A stretch of 64,000 bases of DNA from Streptomyces aurantiacus (GTDB lineage: Bacteria > Actinomycetota > Actinomycetes > Streptomycetales > Streptomycetaceae). The position numbers were made by a program, and so were the translations under genes. The stretch lies in the NCBI RefSeq assembly GCF_027107535.1, contig NZ_CP114283.1:7378001-7442000 (forward strand), given 5' to 3'. The notes beneath the pieces were generated by a model, which saw only the letters and a program-made list of their open reading frames with translations, had not been told where the DNA came from and searched no databases. Positions 26,106 to 37,989 of this stretch are shown here, one piece after another; position 1 is the stretch's first letter; every line of letters starts with the position of its first letter.

Positions 26106-28094
26106 TCAGAGGGGCACCACGGTCGTCTCGGTCGCCTTGACGCTGGTCCACACCGGCACGCCGTCCGCGAGGCCGAGTTCGGCGGCGGCCTGCGGGGTGA
26201 TCTCCGCGACGACGTCGGGCGCGTGGTCGGACCCGATCAGTACGCGCAGCCGGCTGCCGCTGGCCGTGATCTCGCGCACCGTGCCCGGCCAGACGTTGCG
26301 GGGGCTGCCGGTGGGTCTGTCCCGGTGGACGGAGACCGCCTCGGGAGCGATGATCGCCAGCGCCGGCGTCCCCACGGGCAGCGGTTCGGCGATGACGAAC
26401 AGGCCTCCCCCGTCGGCGAGTTCGAGTCCTTCGGCGCTCGCCGTGCCGGGCCAGGCGTTGCGGCCCAGCATCCGTGCGACCCACGGCGAGCGGGGGTGCC
26501 GGGTGACCTCGGCGGGCGGCGCGTCCTGAAGGGCGCGGCCCTCGTGGAGTACGAGGACACGGTCCGCGAGGGACACCGCCTCGACGGGGTCGTGGGTGAC
26601 GATCAGGCAGACGCCGCCGAAGCCGTCGAGGTGTCGGCGCAGGGTGTGGCGTACTCGCGCGCGGGTGCTCTGGTCGAGTGCGGCCAGCGGCTCGTCGAGG
26701 AGCAGGAGCCGGGGGCGGGCCGCCAGCGCCCGTGCCAGGGCGACGCGTTGGGCCTGTCCGCCGGAGAGCTGGGCAGGTCTGCGGTGCGCGAGGTGGCCGA
26801 CGCCGAGCCGGTCGAGCCACTCCTGTGCGGCCCGACGGGCCTCGGCCCTGCGCACGCCCTGCGCCCGGAGCCCGTACGCGGTGTTGGCGAGCGCGGTGAG
26901 GTGCGGGAACAGCGCGCCGTCCTGGGGCACCCAGGCGACTTTCCTGCGGTGCGGGGGCAGTCCGGTGACGTCCGTGCCGCCCAGGCGCAGGTCGGCGTGG
27001 GCTCGCGGGGTCAGGCCGAGCAGGGCGCGCAGGAGGGTGGTCTTGCCCGCGCCGTTGGGTCCGACGACGGCGATGGTGGTGCCCGGGTCGGCGTCCAGGA
27101 CCAGCGTGTTGAAACCGGTGACGTCGGCGTGCAGCGACCAGAGCGTCCCGTCGGGTCCGGGAGCGGAACCGGGAGCGAGGCCGTCGGCGGGGGCCGTACC
27201 GGCCTCGGTCGCCGCCGGTGGGTCCTCCTCCGGGGGCGGCTTGGCCGCGTACGAGCGTGTGCCGCCCGGGGTGCCCGTGAAACGGCCGCGCAGGGCGACG
27301 AGGACCGCCATGGCGATGGCGAGGAGAAGGAGGGAGACGGAGGTGGCGGCCTGCGGGTCGTCCTGGAGGAGCAGATACACCTGGAGGGGCAGGGTCTGGG
27401 TGGTGCCGGGGAGGTTGCCCGCGAAGGTGATGGTGGCGCCGAACTCCCCGAGGGCGCGGGCCCAGGTGAGTGCGGCCCCGGCGATCAGGCCCGGGGCGAC
27501 CATGGGCAGGGTGACGGTCACGAACACCCGTACCGGGGAGGCCCCCAGCGAGGCCGCGGTCTCCTCGTAACGCGGCCGGAGCCCGGCGATCGCCCCTTCG
27601 AGGCTGATCACCAGGAAGGGCATCGCGACGAACGTGGCGGCGAGGACCGCTCCCGAGGTGTGGAACGGCAGCGTGACGCCGAACGTGTCCTCCAGCCAGG
27701 GTCCGAGCAGCCCGCGCCGCCCGAACGCGAGCAGCAGCGCGACACCGCCGACGGTCGGCGGCAGCACCATCGGCAGCAGCACCAGAGAGCGGACGAGCGC
27801 CTTGCCCGGGAACGGCACCCGGGCCAGCAGCCAGGCCAGCGGGACACCGAGTACGAGGGACAGGCCGAGCGACCAGAAGGAGACGACCAGCGAGAGGCGC
27901 AACGCCTCGCTGGCGTCCGGGTCGCTCAGGTGCCCGCCCAGATCCGCCCAGTCGGTGCGGGCCAGGATGCCGGCCAGCGGAAGGACGAGGAAGACGATGG
28001 CGAGCAGCGCGGGAAGGGCCAGCGGGAGAGGCGCGCGGAAGCCGCGGGAGCGCCTGCTTCCGTGGTCCGGCCCGTGTGTGCGTACGGCTTTCAT
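26106..28094 (-). CDS. Molybdate ABC transporter, fused permease and ATPase (ModBC)
   Basis: A 662-residue fusion of two transporter subunits. Residues about 22-285 are a ModB-type permease with six spans and the EAA loop (EETAASLGASPVRVFVTVTL). Residues about 315-530 are a ModC-type ATPase with GPNGAGKTTLLRALLG, the signature LSGGQAQRVALARAL and Walker B LLLLDEPLAALD. The C-terminus (about 585-662) is a TOBE/Mop-like domain with ASGSRLRVLIG, likely binding molybdate for feedback. It starts 6 bases after the modA stop. Its location opposite the molybdenum nitrate reductase fits molybdate supply. Confidence 0.93.
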   Translation of the reverse strand: MKAVRTHGPDHGSRRSRGFRAPLPLALPALLAIVFLVLPLAGILARTDWADLGGHLSDPDASEALRLSLVVSFWSLGLSLVLGVPLAWLLARVPFPGKALVRSLVLLPMVLPPTVGGVALLLAFGRRGLLGPWLEDTFGVTLPFHTSGAVLAATFVAMPFLVISLEGAIAGLRPRYEETAASLGASPVRVFVTVTLPMVAPGLIAGAALTWARALGEFGATITFAGNLPGTTQTLPLQVYLLLQDDPQAATSVSLLLLAIAMAVLVALRGRFTGTPGGTRSYAAKPPPEEDPPAATEAGTAPADGLAPGSAPGPDGTLWSLHADVTGFNTLVLDADPGTTIAVVGPNGAGKTTLLRALLGLTPRAHADLRLGGTDVTGLPPHRRKVAWVPQDGALFPHLTALANTAYGLRAQGVRRAEARRAAQEWLDRLGVGHLAHRRPAQLSGGQAQRVALARALAARPRLLLLDEPLAALDQSTRARVRHTLRRHLDGFGGVCLIVTHDPVEAVSLADRVLVLHEGRALQDAPPAEVTRHPRSPWVARMLGRNAWPGTASAEGLELADGGGLFVIAEPLPVGTPALAIIAPEAVSVHRDRPTGSPRNVWPGTVREITASGSRLRVLIGSDHAPDVVAEITPQAAAELGLADGVPVWTSVKATETTVVPL

Positions 28095-28100
28095 GGCCGG

Positions 28101-28892
28101 TTACGGCTTCTCGAAGCCCGCGTCGGTGAGGATCTTCCGGGCCTCGGCGGAGGAGAGCCACTTCACGAAGGCGGCGGCCGCCGCGGAGTGCTTCGACTCC
28201 TTCAGCGTCGCGGCCGGGTAGGAGGCGATGGCGTTCTGGCCGTCGGGGATGGCCACGGCGTCGACCTTGCCGGTCGCCGCGGCCGCGTCGGTCTTGTAGA
28301 CCATGCCTGCGTCCGCCTCGCCGAGTTCGACCTTGCTGAGCACGGCGCGGACGTTGGGCTCCTCGGAGACCGGCTTCACGGTGATCTTCCGGGCGTCGAG
28401 GATCTGCCGGCTGTAGCGGCCGACCGGGACCTCGGGGGCCGCGAGCACGACCTTCAGCCCGGTGTCCGCGAGGTCGTCGAGGCCTTCGATCTTCTCCGGG
28501 TTGCCCTTGCCGGTGGCGATGACCAGGCGGTTCCTGGCGATGACGACCGGTGTTCCGGTGTCGGACTCCAGCCCGTCCATCGTCTTGGTGTCTGCGGTGA
28601 CGAGCGCGTCGGCGGGGGCGCCCTGCCGCACCTGGGCGGCCAGTTCCTGCGATCCGGCGAAGGAGAAGGTCACCTTCGTGCCGGGGTGCTCCTTCTCGTA
28701 CACCGCGCCCGCGGTCCTGAAGACGTCGGTGAGCGAGGAGGCGGCGAGCACGGTCAGCTCGGCCTTCGAGGAGCCCGCGGCGGCCTGCGTACCGCTGCCG
28801 CTGTCGCCGTCGTCGGCGCCGCAGGCCGCGAGCGTGACGAGCAGGGCGGAGGCGAGGACCGCGGTGGCGGCGCGGCGGCGGGTGGGGAACAC
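28101..28892 (-). CDS. modA: Molybdate-binding lipoprotein ModA
   Basis: A 263-residue periplasmic-type binding protein anchored as a lipoprotein: signal peptide 1-23 and lipobox LVTLAAC with Cys24. The mature domain follows the ModA pattern, [38 protein letters not shown], and a late [18 protein letters not shown]. It delivers molybdate or tungstate to ModBC. GTG 28892 is preceded by AAGGAGCC. Second gene of the operon behind the HTH-TOBE regulator. Confidence 0.95.
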   Translation of the reverse strand: MFPTRRRAATAVLASALLVTLAACGADDGDSGSGTQAAAGSSKAELTVLAASSLTDVFRTAGAVYEKEHPGTKVTFSFAGSQELAAQVRQGAPADALVTADTKTMDGLESDTGTPVVIARNRLVIATGKGNPEKIEGLDDLADTGLKVVLAAPEVPVGRYSRQILDARKITVKPVSEEPNVRAVLSKVELGEADAGMVYKTDAAAATGKVDAVAIPDGQNAIASYPAATLKESKHSAAAAAFVKWLSSAEARKILTDAGFEKP

Positions 28893-28990
28893 GGTGGCGG
28901 GCTCCTTGGGACTGCGGACTGGCGGCGCCGCCGTCCGAGCGGATGGGACGGGGCCGCGCCGGGACGGCGACGCGCCGCGGAGGGCTGCGG

Positions 28991-29401
28991 TCAGGTGCGG
29001 TCGATGTGCACGTTGGTCGACTTCACGCGGGCGGTGGCCCGCATGCCGACCTCCAGGCCCAGTTCCTCGACTGCCTCCCGGGTCAGCAGGGACACCAGCC
29101 GGTGCGGGCCGGCCTGGATCTCGACCTGGGCCGCGACGTCACCGAGTTTGACGGCGGTGACGATGCCGGGGAACGCGTTGCGGACCGAGGTGTAGGAGGT
29201 CTCGTCCTCGCCGGTACCGGCGGTGCCGTTCTGCGCGAGCTCGACGGAGAAGGCGGCGAGGTCCCGGCCGTCGATGACGCGACGGCCGCTGTCGTCACGG
29301 TGGGTCGTGACCCGGCCGGCGTCCGCCCAGCGGCGCGCGGTGTCGGGGCTCACGCCCAGCAGACGCGCCGCCTGACCGATGGTATAGGACTGCATATGCA
29401 A
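28991..29401 (-). CDS. HTH-TOBE molybdate-responsive regulator
   Basis: A 136-residue protein with an N-terminal MerR/excisionase-like HTH ([27 protein letters not shown] is too long to be chance; positions 5-31) and a C-terminal Mop/TOBE domain ([20 protein letters not shown]). Such proteins bind molybdate and regulate molybdate uptake, standing in for ModE. It is the first gene of the mod operon, about 100 bases before modA, so it probably controls its own operon. The start may be Met1 (29401) or Met3 (29395). Confidence 0.87.
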   Translation of the reverse strand: MHMQSYTIGQAARLLGVSPDTARRWADAGRVTTHRDDSGRRVIDGRDLAAFSVELAQNGTAGTGEDETSYTSVRNAFPGIVTAVKLGDVAAQVEIQAGPHRLVSLLTREAVEELGLEVGMRATARVKSTNVHIDRT

Positions 29402-29527
29402 CAGATTAGGCCGTGAACCCTTTCATCTGCAATGCACACATCGATTGTCCATGGCAGGTGCGGTACAGGTCGCGGGTCGTGCGACACCGGTGGCCCAGTG
29501 CTCCGAACTCCGGACTCGGCCACTCCC

Positions 29528-29557
29528 GCTCCTGCTCCTGCTCCTGCTCCTGCTCCG
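29528..29557. repeat. Hexanucleotide repeat (GCTCCT)4-GCTCCG
   Basis: Five 6-bp units in tandem in a non-coding gap. Probably slippage-prone simple sequence; no function is assigned. Confidence 0.85.
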
Positions 29558-29635
29558 GCGACCGCGGACCGAGTTCCGTAGGCACGGCCCGCCGGGTATG
29601 CCCTCCGGCCTGAGCCGGTGGTGCCTCCGCGCACG

Positions 29636-29665
29636 CCTGCCCGGCCTGAGTCCGGCCCGGGCAGG
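29636..29665 (-). terminator. Terminator hairpin downstream of MFS gene
   Basis: CCTGCCCGG pairs with CCGGGCAGG around a 12-base loop that can itself pair CCGG-CCGG. It lies 40 bases after the stop of the minus-strand MFS gene. Confidence 0.65.
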
Positions 29666-29704
29666 TGCGTCAAGGCTGTGGGGTCGAAGCCGGAGCCAGG
29701 GAAG

Positions 29705-31180
29705 TCAGGCCCTGGCCTCGGCTCCGGCCGCCTCGGGAGCGGCGGGGCGGGGCGCCGTTCCGGACTCGGAGGCGTCCGCCTTGGGGACGGGGATGAGGAA
29801 GGCGACGGCCGCGGCCGCGAGAGCCACCGCGCAGCCGATCAGCATGGCGACGCGGAATCCGCCCTCGGAGGGCAGGGCGAAACCGCCGAAGTCCGTGGTC
29901 ATCTGGGCCAGGACCACCGCGATCACGGCGGCCGACACGGAGCTGCCGATCGAGCGCATCAGCGTGTTGAAGCTGTTCGCCGAAGCGGTCTCCGACTGGG
30001 GCACCGCGCCCATGATGAGGGCCGGCATCGCACCGTAGGCGAAGCCCACGCCTGTGTTGCAGACGATGGTCGCGACGAGCAGACCACCGGTGGAGCCGAG
30101 CAGCGGCAGCGAGAGGCCGTAGCCGAGGGCGATGATCAGGGCTCCGGCGGTCAGCGTGACCTTGGGTCCGCGCGCGGCCGAGACCTTGGCGCCGAGCGGC
30201 GACATGACCATCATCATCAGGCCTGCCGGGGCCATCCAGAGCCCCATGGCCAGCATCGACTGGCCCAGTCCGTAGCCGGTGGCCTCGGGCAGCTGCAGCA
30301 GCTGGGGCACGACCAGCGACTGGGCGTACATCGCGAATCCGACGAGGACCGACGCCGCGTTCGTCATCAGCACCTGCGGGCGGGCGGTCACCCGCAGGTC
30401 GACCAGCGGCTCGCTCGTCCGCAGCTCCCACCGGCCCCAGGCAGCCAGCACGACGACCGCGGCGCCGAGCAGGCCGAGGGTGGTGGCGCTGCCCCAGCCC
30501 CAGTCGGCGCCCTTGGACACCCCGAGGAGCAGGCAGACGAGTCCGGCGCCCAGGCCGACCGCGCCGACCAGGTCGAAGCCGCGGCCCGCGGCGGTGTTCA
30601 CCCGGCCGCCCGGCACGACGAACCAGATCAGGGTGGCGACCGCGAGGGCCAGGGCGGCGACGACCCAGAACAGCACCCGCCAGCTCGCGTTCTCGGCGAT
30701 CGCCGCGGAGAACGGCAGGCCGAGCGCGCCGCCGACCCCCATGGATGCGCTCATGATCGCGATGGACGAGCCCAGCTTCTCCGCAGGCACCACGTCACGC
30801 AGGAGGCTGATGCCGAGGGGCACCACGCCCATGCCGAGGCCCTGGAGGCCGCGCCCGGCGATCATCGGGACCACGGAGGAGGACAGGGCGCAGACCGCCG
30901 AGCCCACGACGAGCGGTATCAGCGAGACCAGCAGCATGCGCCGCTTGCCGTACATGTCCCCGAGGCGTCCGGCGACGGGTGTCGCCACCGCCGCGGCCAG
31001 CAGCGTGGCGGTGATCACCCACGAGGCGTTCGAGGCGCTGGTGCCGAGCAGCGACGGCAGCTCCCCGATCAGTGGCACCACCAGGGTCTGCGTGACCGCG
31101 GCGACGATGCCGGCGAAGGCGAGGATGCCGATGACACCGCCTGAGCGGTTCTCGGCTTTGGGACTGTCAGAACTCTCCAC
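29705..31180 (-). CDS. MFS multidrug-type exporter (DHA2/QacA-EmrB-like)
   Basis: A 491-residue, about 14-span major facilitator. The A-motif GRLGDMYGKRRMLL lies after the second span, and LRDVVPAEKLGSSIAIMSASMGVGGALGLPFSA matches motif C (gxxxGPxxGG type) of antiporters, which suggests proton-coupled export of drugs or metabolites. The substrate is unknown. GTG 31180 follows GGGAG. Its promoter region carries a dense cluster of TGCAC/GTGCA words, which implies repression by a regulator not encoded next to it. Confidence 0.9.
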   Translation of the reverse strand: MESSDSPKAENRSGGVIGILAFAGIVAAVTQTLVVPLIGELPSLLGTSASNASWVITATLLAAAVATPVAGRLGDMYGKRRMLLVSLIPLVVGSAVCALSSSVVPMIAGRGLQGLGMGVVPLGISLLRDVVPAEKLGSSIAIMSASMGVGGALGLPFSAAIAENASWRVLFWVVAALALAVATLIWFVVPGGRVNTAAGRGFDLVGAVGLGAGLVCLLLGVSKGADWGWGSATTLGLLGAAVVVLAAWGRWELRTSEPLVDLRVTARPQVLMTNAASVLVGFAMYAQSLVVPQLLQLPEATGYGLGQSMLAMGLWMAPAGLMMMVMSPLGAKVSAARGPKVTLTAGALIIALGYGLSLPLLGSTGGLLVATIVCNTGVGFAYGAMPALIMGAVPQSETASANSFNTLMRSIGSSVSAAVIAVVLAQMTTDFGGFALPSEGGFRVAMLIGCAVALAAAAVAFLIPVPKADASESGTAPRPAAPEAAGAEARA

Positions 31181-31232
31181 GGGGCTCCCCTCCAGGGCTT
31201 CCGGGCCATGGCGCCACGCGCCGGACCCCGGA

Positions 31233-31275
31233 ATGCATCATGCACAGAATGTGCATCTTACATATCCAGTGCATC
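31233..31275. promoter_or_regulatory. Operator cluster upstream of the MFS gene
   Basis: A 17-base inverted repeat ATGCACAGAATGTGCAT (31240-31256, 7-bp arms, 3-base centre) is flanked by TGCATCATGCAC on one side and by a second GTGCATC (31269-31275), which lies 18 bases from the first GTGCATC. Repeated half-sites suggest cooperative repressor binding. Identity of the regulator is unknown. Confidence 0.65.
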
Positions 31276-31438
31276 GCCCATACCGCACGGGCCGGAGGCC
31301 GCACGGGCCGGAGGGGGCGCGCGAACACCCGACAGCCGTGCCCCACCCCGGATTCACCACCCGTCCAGGACACGAGACGACGGACCGGCGAACACCCGCC
31401 CAACGCGACACGCCAAAACTTGCATCATTCGTTTACTT

Positions 31439-31447
31439 GAACTGTTC
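31439..31447. promoter_or_regulatory. AT-rich furA promoter region with GAAC-T-GTTC palindrome
   Basis: GAACTGTTC lies in the AT-rich stretch 31415-31460 about 25 bases before the furA start. Streptomycete FurA/FurS proteins autoregulate by binding AT-rich sequence just upstream of their gene; this is the likely region. The exact box is not certain. Confidence 0.4.
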
Positions 31448-31472
31448 GTGTTTATGGAAGTAGGTTTGGCCC

Positions 31473-34167
<2,695 letters not shown>

Positions 34168-34182
34168 TCACCCCACCCGCAC

Positions 34183-34232
34183 AAGGGCGATGCCCGGGCC
34201 GGTCCACGTGGACCGGCCCGGGCATCGCCCTT
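34183..34232. terminator. 50-base perfect palindrome terminator after katG
   Basis: Two 25-base arms meet without spacer; the centre is GGTCCACGTGGACC and the outer arms read AAGGGCGATGCCCGG and its complement. A T-run follows on the plus strand. It lies between convergent katG and the methyltransferase gene and can stop transcription from both sides. Confidence 0.93.
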
Positions 34233-34273
34233 TCCGCTCGACGTCCGCCGACGGGACGGGGACGCAGGACGTC

Positions 34274-35614
34274 TCAGCTGTCCTTCTTCACCGGCTCAAG
34301 AATCGCCACGCACTCCACGTGATGCGTCATCGGGAACAGATCGAACGCCCGCAGCGTCCGCACCCGGTACCCGCCCTCCCGGAAGTACGCCAGGTCCCGT
34401 GCCAGCGCCGCCGGATCGCACGCGACGTACGCGATCTTGCGCGCCCCCAGTGAAGCCAGGTGCTGCACCGTCTTCTTGCCGGCGCCGGCCCGCGGCGGGT
34501 CCAGGACGATGAGGTCGACCTCGGTGATGCCGGTGCGCGGGAGGACCGTCTCGACCTTGCCCTGTTCGATGCGGACGCGGTCGAACGCGGCGAGGTTGTG
34601 CCGGGCGTCCTCCACCGCGCGCTTGCCGGACTCGATGCCGAGGACCGCGCCCTTGTCACCGAGGCGGTCGGCGAGGGCACCGGCGAAGAGGCCGACGCCG
34701 CAGTACAGGTCGAGCGCCATGTCGCCCTTGCGCGGGAGCAGGCCCTGCATGACCGCCTTGACGAGGGTGTCGGCGGCCTGCGGGTGGACCTGCCAGAAGC
34801 CGCCGCTGCCGACCCGGTGCGTACGGCCGTCGGCACGCTCACGGACGAAGGCACGGCCGTGGACCCGGTGGATGCCGCCGTCGTGCTCCTCGACGCGCAT
34901 GACGGAGACGGGCTTGTCGAGTTCGACCAGGGGCAGTCGGGCACCCGGCCTCGGTTCGAGGATGACCATGCGGTCCTGCGAACCCGTCGCCGCGATCGCC
35001 TCGACGGACTCCATGCCGGACCAGTCCCGCTGCTCGATGCCCAGTTCGGAGACTCCGGGCGCGGCGATCATGCAGTGCTCGATCGGCTCGACCTCGTGCG
35101 AACGGTGGCGGCGCAGACCGGCGTTGCCGTCCTCGTCGACCGCGTACTGCACACGCGTACGCCAGGAGGGCACCTCACCGGCGGGCAGCTTGTCGCCCTC
35201 GGCCGGCATGACCGTGCCGTCCCAGCCGGCCTCCTCCGGCGTGAGGCCCGCGAGCCGCTGGAGCTGCTCGGCGACGACCTCGCCCTTCAGCCGCCGCTGC
35301 GCGCCCGGCTTGGCGTGCTGCCAGTCGCAGCCGCCGCAGCGCCCGGGACCGGCGTAGGGGCACGGGGCCTCGACACGGTCCTTGGAGGCCTCCAGGACCT
35401 CGACCGCGTCGGCGCGCAGGAAGCGCGAGTCCTCCTCACCGTCCGTCACCCGTGCCACGACCCGCTCGCCGGGCAGCGCGTGCCGTACGAAGAGGACCTG
35501 ACCGGTGTCGGTACGGGCGATGCAGTGGCCGCCGTGCGCGACGGGCCCGATCTCGACCTCGTACTCCTGTCCCACGAGCGACCCCGCCGGCGTTTTCTTC
35601 GGTTCTGCCTGCAT
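34274..35614 (-). CDS. TrmA/RumA-type RNA (uracil-5-)-methyltransferase
   Basis: A 446-residue SAM-dependent RNA methyltransferase. An N-terminal TRAM domain (YEVEIGPVAHGGHCIAR) is followed by a 4Fe-4S cysteine cluster (CPYAGPGRCGGCDWQH), the SAM motif LDLYCGVGLFAGALA, DPPRAGAGKK, and the catalytic Cys in AYVACDPAALARDL. It would make m5U in rRNA or tRNA; the exact target is not clear. ATG 35614 (MQAEPKKTPAGS) is preferred to upstream codons. Gene order next to the APC permease matches M. tuberculosis Rv2689c-Rv2690c, from memory. Confidence 0.92.
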   Translation of the reverse strand: MQAEPKKTPAGSLVGQEYEVEIGPVAHGGHCIARTDTGQVLFVRHALPGERVVARVTDGEEDSRFLRADAVEVLEASKDRVEAPCPYAGPGRCGGCDWQHAKPGAQRRLKGEVVAEQLQRLAGLTPEEAGWDGTVMPAEGDKLPAGEVPSWRTRVQYAVDEDGNAGLRRHRSHEVEPIEHCMIAAPGVSELGIEQRDWSGMESVEAIAATGSQDRMVILEPRPGARLPLVELDKPVSVMRVEEHDGGIHRVHGRAFVRERADGRTHRVGSGGFWQVHPQAADTLVKAVMQGLLPRKGDMALDLYCGVGLFAGALADRLGDKGAVLGIESGKRAVEDARHNLAAFDRVRIEQGKVETVLPRTGITEVDLIVLDPPRAGAGKKTVQHLASLGARKIAYVACDPAALARDLAYFREGGYRVRTLRAFDLFPMTHHVECVAILEPVKKDS

Positions 35615-35731
35615 GACGGGGTGACTCCAGATGCGAGATGGGGAACGGCCGGACAACAGCCCACCAGTCTACGTGGACGCCGCCCGGCCGCTCGCCACAA
35701 GGCCGTCGGCACCACCGGCCCCGGGGTGTTC

Positions 35732-37783
35732 TCACTTCTTCGGAGTGGAGGACTCCCTCGGCCGCTCCTCCGCCGGACCGCGGCGCACCGAACCCGGCGC
35801 GTTCCAGTCCTGCCTCTTGCGGGCCCGCTTCTTGGCGACCTCGGAGGACTCCAGCTGATAGGGCACGGACGTCACCATCACGCCCGGCGTGAACAGCAGC
35901 CGCCCCTTGAGCCGCAGCGCGCTCTGGTTGTGCAGCAGGTGCTCGTACCAGTGGCCGACCACGTACTCGGGGATGATCACCGACACCGCGTCGCGCGGGG
36001 ACTCCCGGCGCAGGCCCTTCACGTACTCGATGACAGGCCGGGTGATCTCGCGGTACGGCGAGTCGAGGACCTTCAGCGGCACGGTGATGCCACGTCGCTC
36101 CCACTCATCCCGCAGGGTTTTCGTCTCCGCCGGGTCGACGTTGACACTGAGCGCCTCCAGGGTGTCGGAGCGCATCAGCTTGGCGTAGGCGAGGGCACGC
36201 AGTGCCGGCCGGTGGATCTTGGAGACCAGGACGACGGAGTGGACGCGGGAGGGGCGCACGCTGTCGTCGGACGGGCCCTCGGGCGCGGCGATCTCCTCCG
36301 CCACCCGGTCGTAGTGCTTCCGGATCGCGGACATCGTCGCGTAGAAGATCACCATGCCCAGCAGCGCGACCCAGGCGCCGTGCGTGAACTTGGTGCCGAG
36401 GACGACGACCAGGACCAGGCCGGTGAAGAAGGCGCCGAACGCGTTGATGGCCCGGGAGCGGACCATGTGGCGGCGCTTGGCCGGGTCCTTCTCGGTGGCC
36501 AGGTGGCGGTTCCAGTGCCTGACCATGCCGGTCTGGCTCAGCGTGAAGGACACGAACACGCCGACGATGTAGAGCTGGATGAGGCGGGTCGAGTCGGCGC
36601 CGTAGATCCAGACGAGCAGGATGGCCGCGCCGGCGAGCAGGACGATGCCGTTCGAGAAGGCGAGCCGGTCGCCGCGGGTGTGCAGCTGGCGCGGCAGATA
36701 GCGGTCCTGCGCGAGGATCGAACCGAGCAGCGGGAAGCCGTTGTACGCGGTGTTCGCGGCCAGGAAGAGCACGAGCGCGGTGGCCGCGGCGAGCACGATG
36801 AACAGGAAGCTGCCGTCACCGAACACCGCCTCGGCGACCTGCGAGATCACCGGGTTCTGGACGTAGTCGGAGCCGACCGCGACACCGTTCTCCAGCAGGT
36901 CGTGCGCTGGGTTCTCGGCCATGCGGACGTTGGTCGCCATGGCGAGGCCGATGATCCCGCAGAACATGGTGACGGCGAGCAGGCCCATCGCCGCGAGCGT
37001 GGTCGCCGCGTTCTTGGACTTGGGCTTGCGGAAGGCCGGGACGCCGTTGCTGATCGCCTCGACGCCGGTGAGCGCGGCACAGCCCGAGGAGAAGGCACGC
37101 AGCAGCAGGAACACGAGGGCGAAACCGGCGAGCCCCTGGTGCTCGGCCTTGATCTCGAAGTCGGCGGTCGGCGCCTTCATCGTGTCGTCGAGGACGAACC
37201 CGCGGAAGGCACCCCACGCGATCATCAGGAAGACACCCACCACGAAGACGTACGTCGGGATCGCGAAGAGCTTTCCGGACTCCTTGACCCCGCGCAGGTT
37301 CATCAGCGTGAGCAGCACGATCACGGCGATCGCGCAGAACACCTTGTGCTCGACGACGAACGGGACGGCCGAGCCGAGGTTCTCGATGCCCGACGAGATC
37401 GACACGGCGACGGTGAGGACGTAGTCCACGAGGAGCGCGCTGGCCACCGTGAGGCCCGCCTTGGGGCCGAGGTTGGTGTTGGCCACCTCGTAGTCGCCGC
37501 CACCGCTGGGGTAGGCGTGCACGTTCTGCCGGTACGACGCCACGACGGTGAACATCAGCACGACGACCGCGACGGCGATCCAGGGGCTGAAGTGGTAGGC
37601 CGACACGCCCGCGATGGACAGGACGAGGAGCACTTCCCCCGGTGCGTAGGCCACGGAGGAGAGCGGGTCGGAAGCGAAGACGGGGAGTGCGATGCGCTTC
37701 GGCAGGAGCGTCTCTCCGAGCCGGTCACTGCGCAGTGCGCGCCCGATCAGGATCCGTTTGGGCACGTCGGTCAGTTTGGACAC
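35732..37783 (-). CDS. APC-superfamily permease, KimA-like potassium importer candidate
   Basis: A 683-residue membrane protein with about 12 spans and a large cytosolic C-terminal domain (about 500-683). The N-terminal unit reads LPVFASDPLSSVAYAPGEVL, a marker of the KimA/YdaO-like branch of the APC superfamily; Bacillus KimA is a proton-coupled potassium importer controlled by c-di-AMP. Potassium as substrate is also supported by the adjacent RCK genes and KdpDE. Annotated homologues are often called amino-acid permeases, so the substrate remains inferred. GTG 37783 starts VSKLTDVPKR after GATCCTCTCC; no strong ribosome site. Confidence 0.85.
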   Translation of the reverse strand: MSKLTDVPKRILIGRALRSDRLGETLLPKRIALPVFASDPLSSVAYAPGEVLLVLSIAGVSAYHFSPWIAVAVVVLMFTVVASYRQNVHAYPSGGGDYEVANTNLGPKAGLTVASALLVDYVLTVAVSISSGIENLGSAVPFVVEHKVFCAIAVIVLLTLMNLRGVKESGKLFAIPTYVFVVGVFLMIAWGAFRGFVLDDTMKAPTADFEIKAEHQGLAGFALVFLLLRAFSSGCAALTGVEAISNGVPAFRKPKSKNAATTLAAMGLLAVTMFCGIIGLAMATNVRMAENPAHDLLENGVAVGSDYVQNPVISQVAEAVFGDGSFLFIVLAAATALVLFLAANTAYNGFPLLGSILAQDRYLPRQLHTRGDRLAFSNGIVLLAGAAILLVWIYGADSTRLIQLYIVGVFVSFTLSQTGMVRHWNRHLATEKDPAKRRHMVRSRAINAFGAFFTGLVLVVVLGTKFTHGAWVALLGMVIFYATMSAIRKHYDRVAEEIAAPEGPSDDSVRPSRVHSVVLVSKIHRPALRALAYAKLMRSDTLEALSVNVDPAETKTLRDEWERRGITVPLKVLDSPYREITRPVIEYVKGLRRESPRDAVSVIIPEYVVGHWYEHLLHNQSALRLKGRLLFTPGVMVTSVPYQLESSEVAKKRARKRQDWNAPGSVRRGPAEERPRESSTPKK

Positions 37784-37989
37784 GGAGAGGATCGTAAGCG
37801 GTCGAACATGCCCACGCCCACCCTCCCCCGCCCTCCGCCGCGGCCGATCGACGGGATCCTCGGCCGCGATCTGCTCTACGAGTGAAATACGGTGCGGGCG
37901 CGCTTCCGGATTCCCTGGCCGGGTGAATCCCCATGCCTATATGAAAAAGGCCAAAACTTTGCCGCCCTTTGCCAATTCATGGAGGTTCC
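37784..37989. promoter_or_regulatory. Divergent promoter region of permease and small membrane protein
   Basis: This 206-base gap holds the permease promoter on one side and that of the 31-residue gene on the other. The part near 37938-37980 is clearly AT-richer (ATATGAAAAAGG, then AAAACTTTG), as expected for a promoter. I looked for a c-di-AMP riboswitch and could not recognise one. Confidence 0.4.

Larger units (their letters stand above)
29402..29704. other. Intergenic region with hexamer repeat and terminator
   Basis: This 303-base gap between the mod operon promoter and the MFS gene stop contains five near-perfect GCTCCT units (29528-29557) and the hairpin at 29636-29665. The part next to 29402 is AT-richer and should hold the mod promoter. 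No gene is seen. Confidence 0.55.

Noticed and set aside
29528..29557. Hexamer repeats suggestive of a CRISPR-like or binding array
   Set aside because: Units are 6 bp without spacers; a simple sequence repeat explains it.
34460..37885. A 1141-codon plus-strand frame opposite the methyltransferase and permease
   Set aside because: His/Asp/Arg-rich antisense reading running across two real genes; no start site or motif.
37784..37989. A c-di-AMP (ydaO-type) riboswitch before the KimA-like permease
   Set aside because: I looked for the conserved stems and purine-rich joining segments and could not recognise them; a covariance-model search would settle it.
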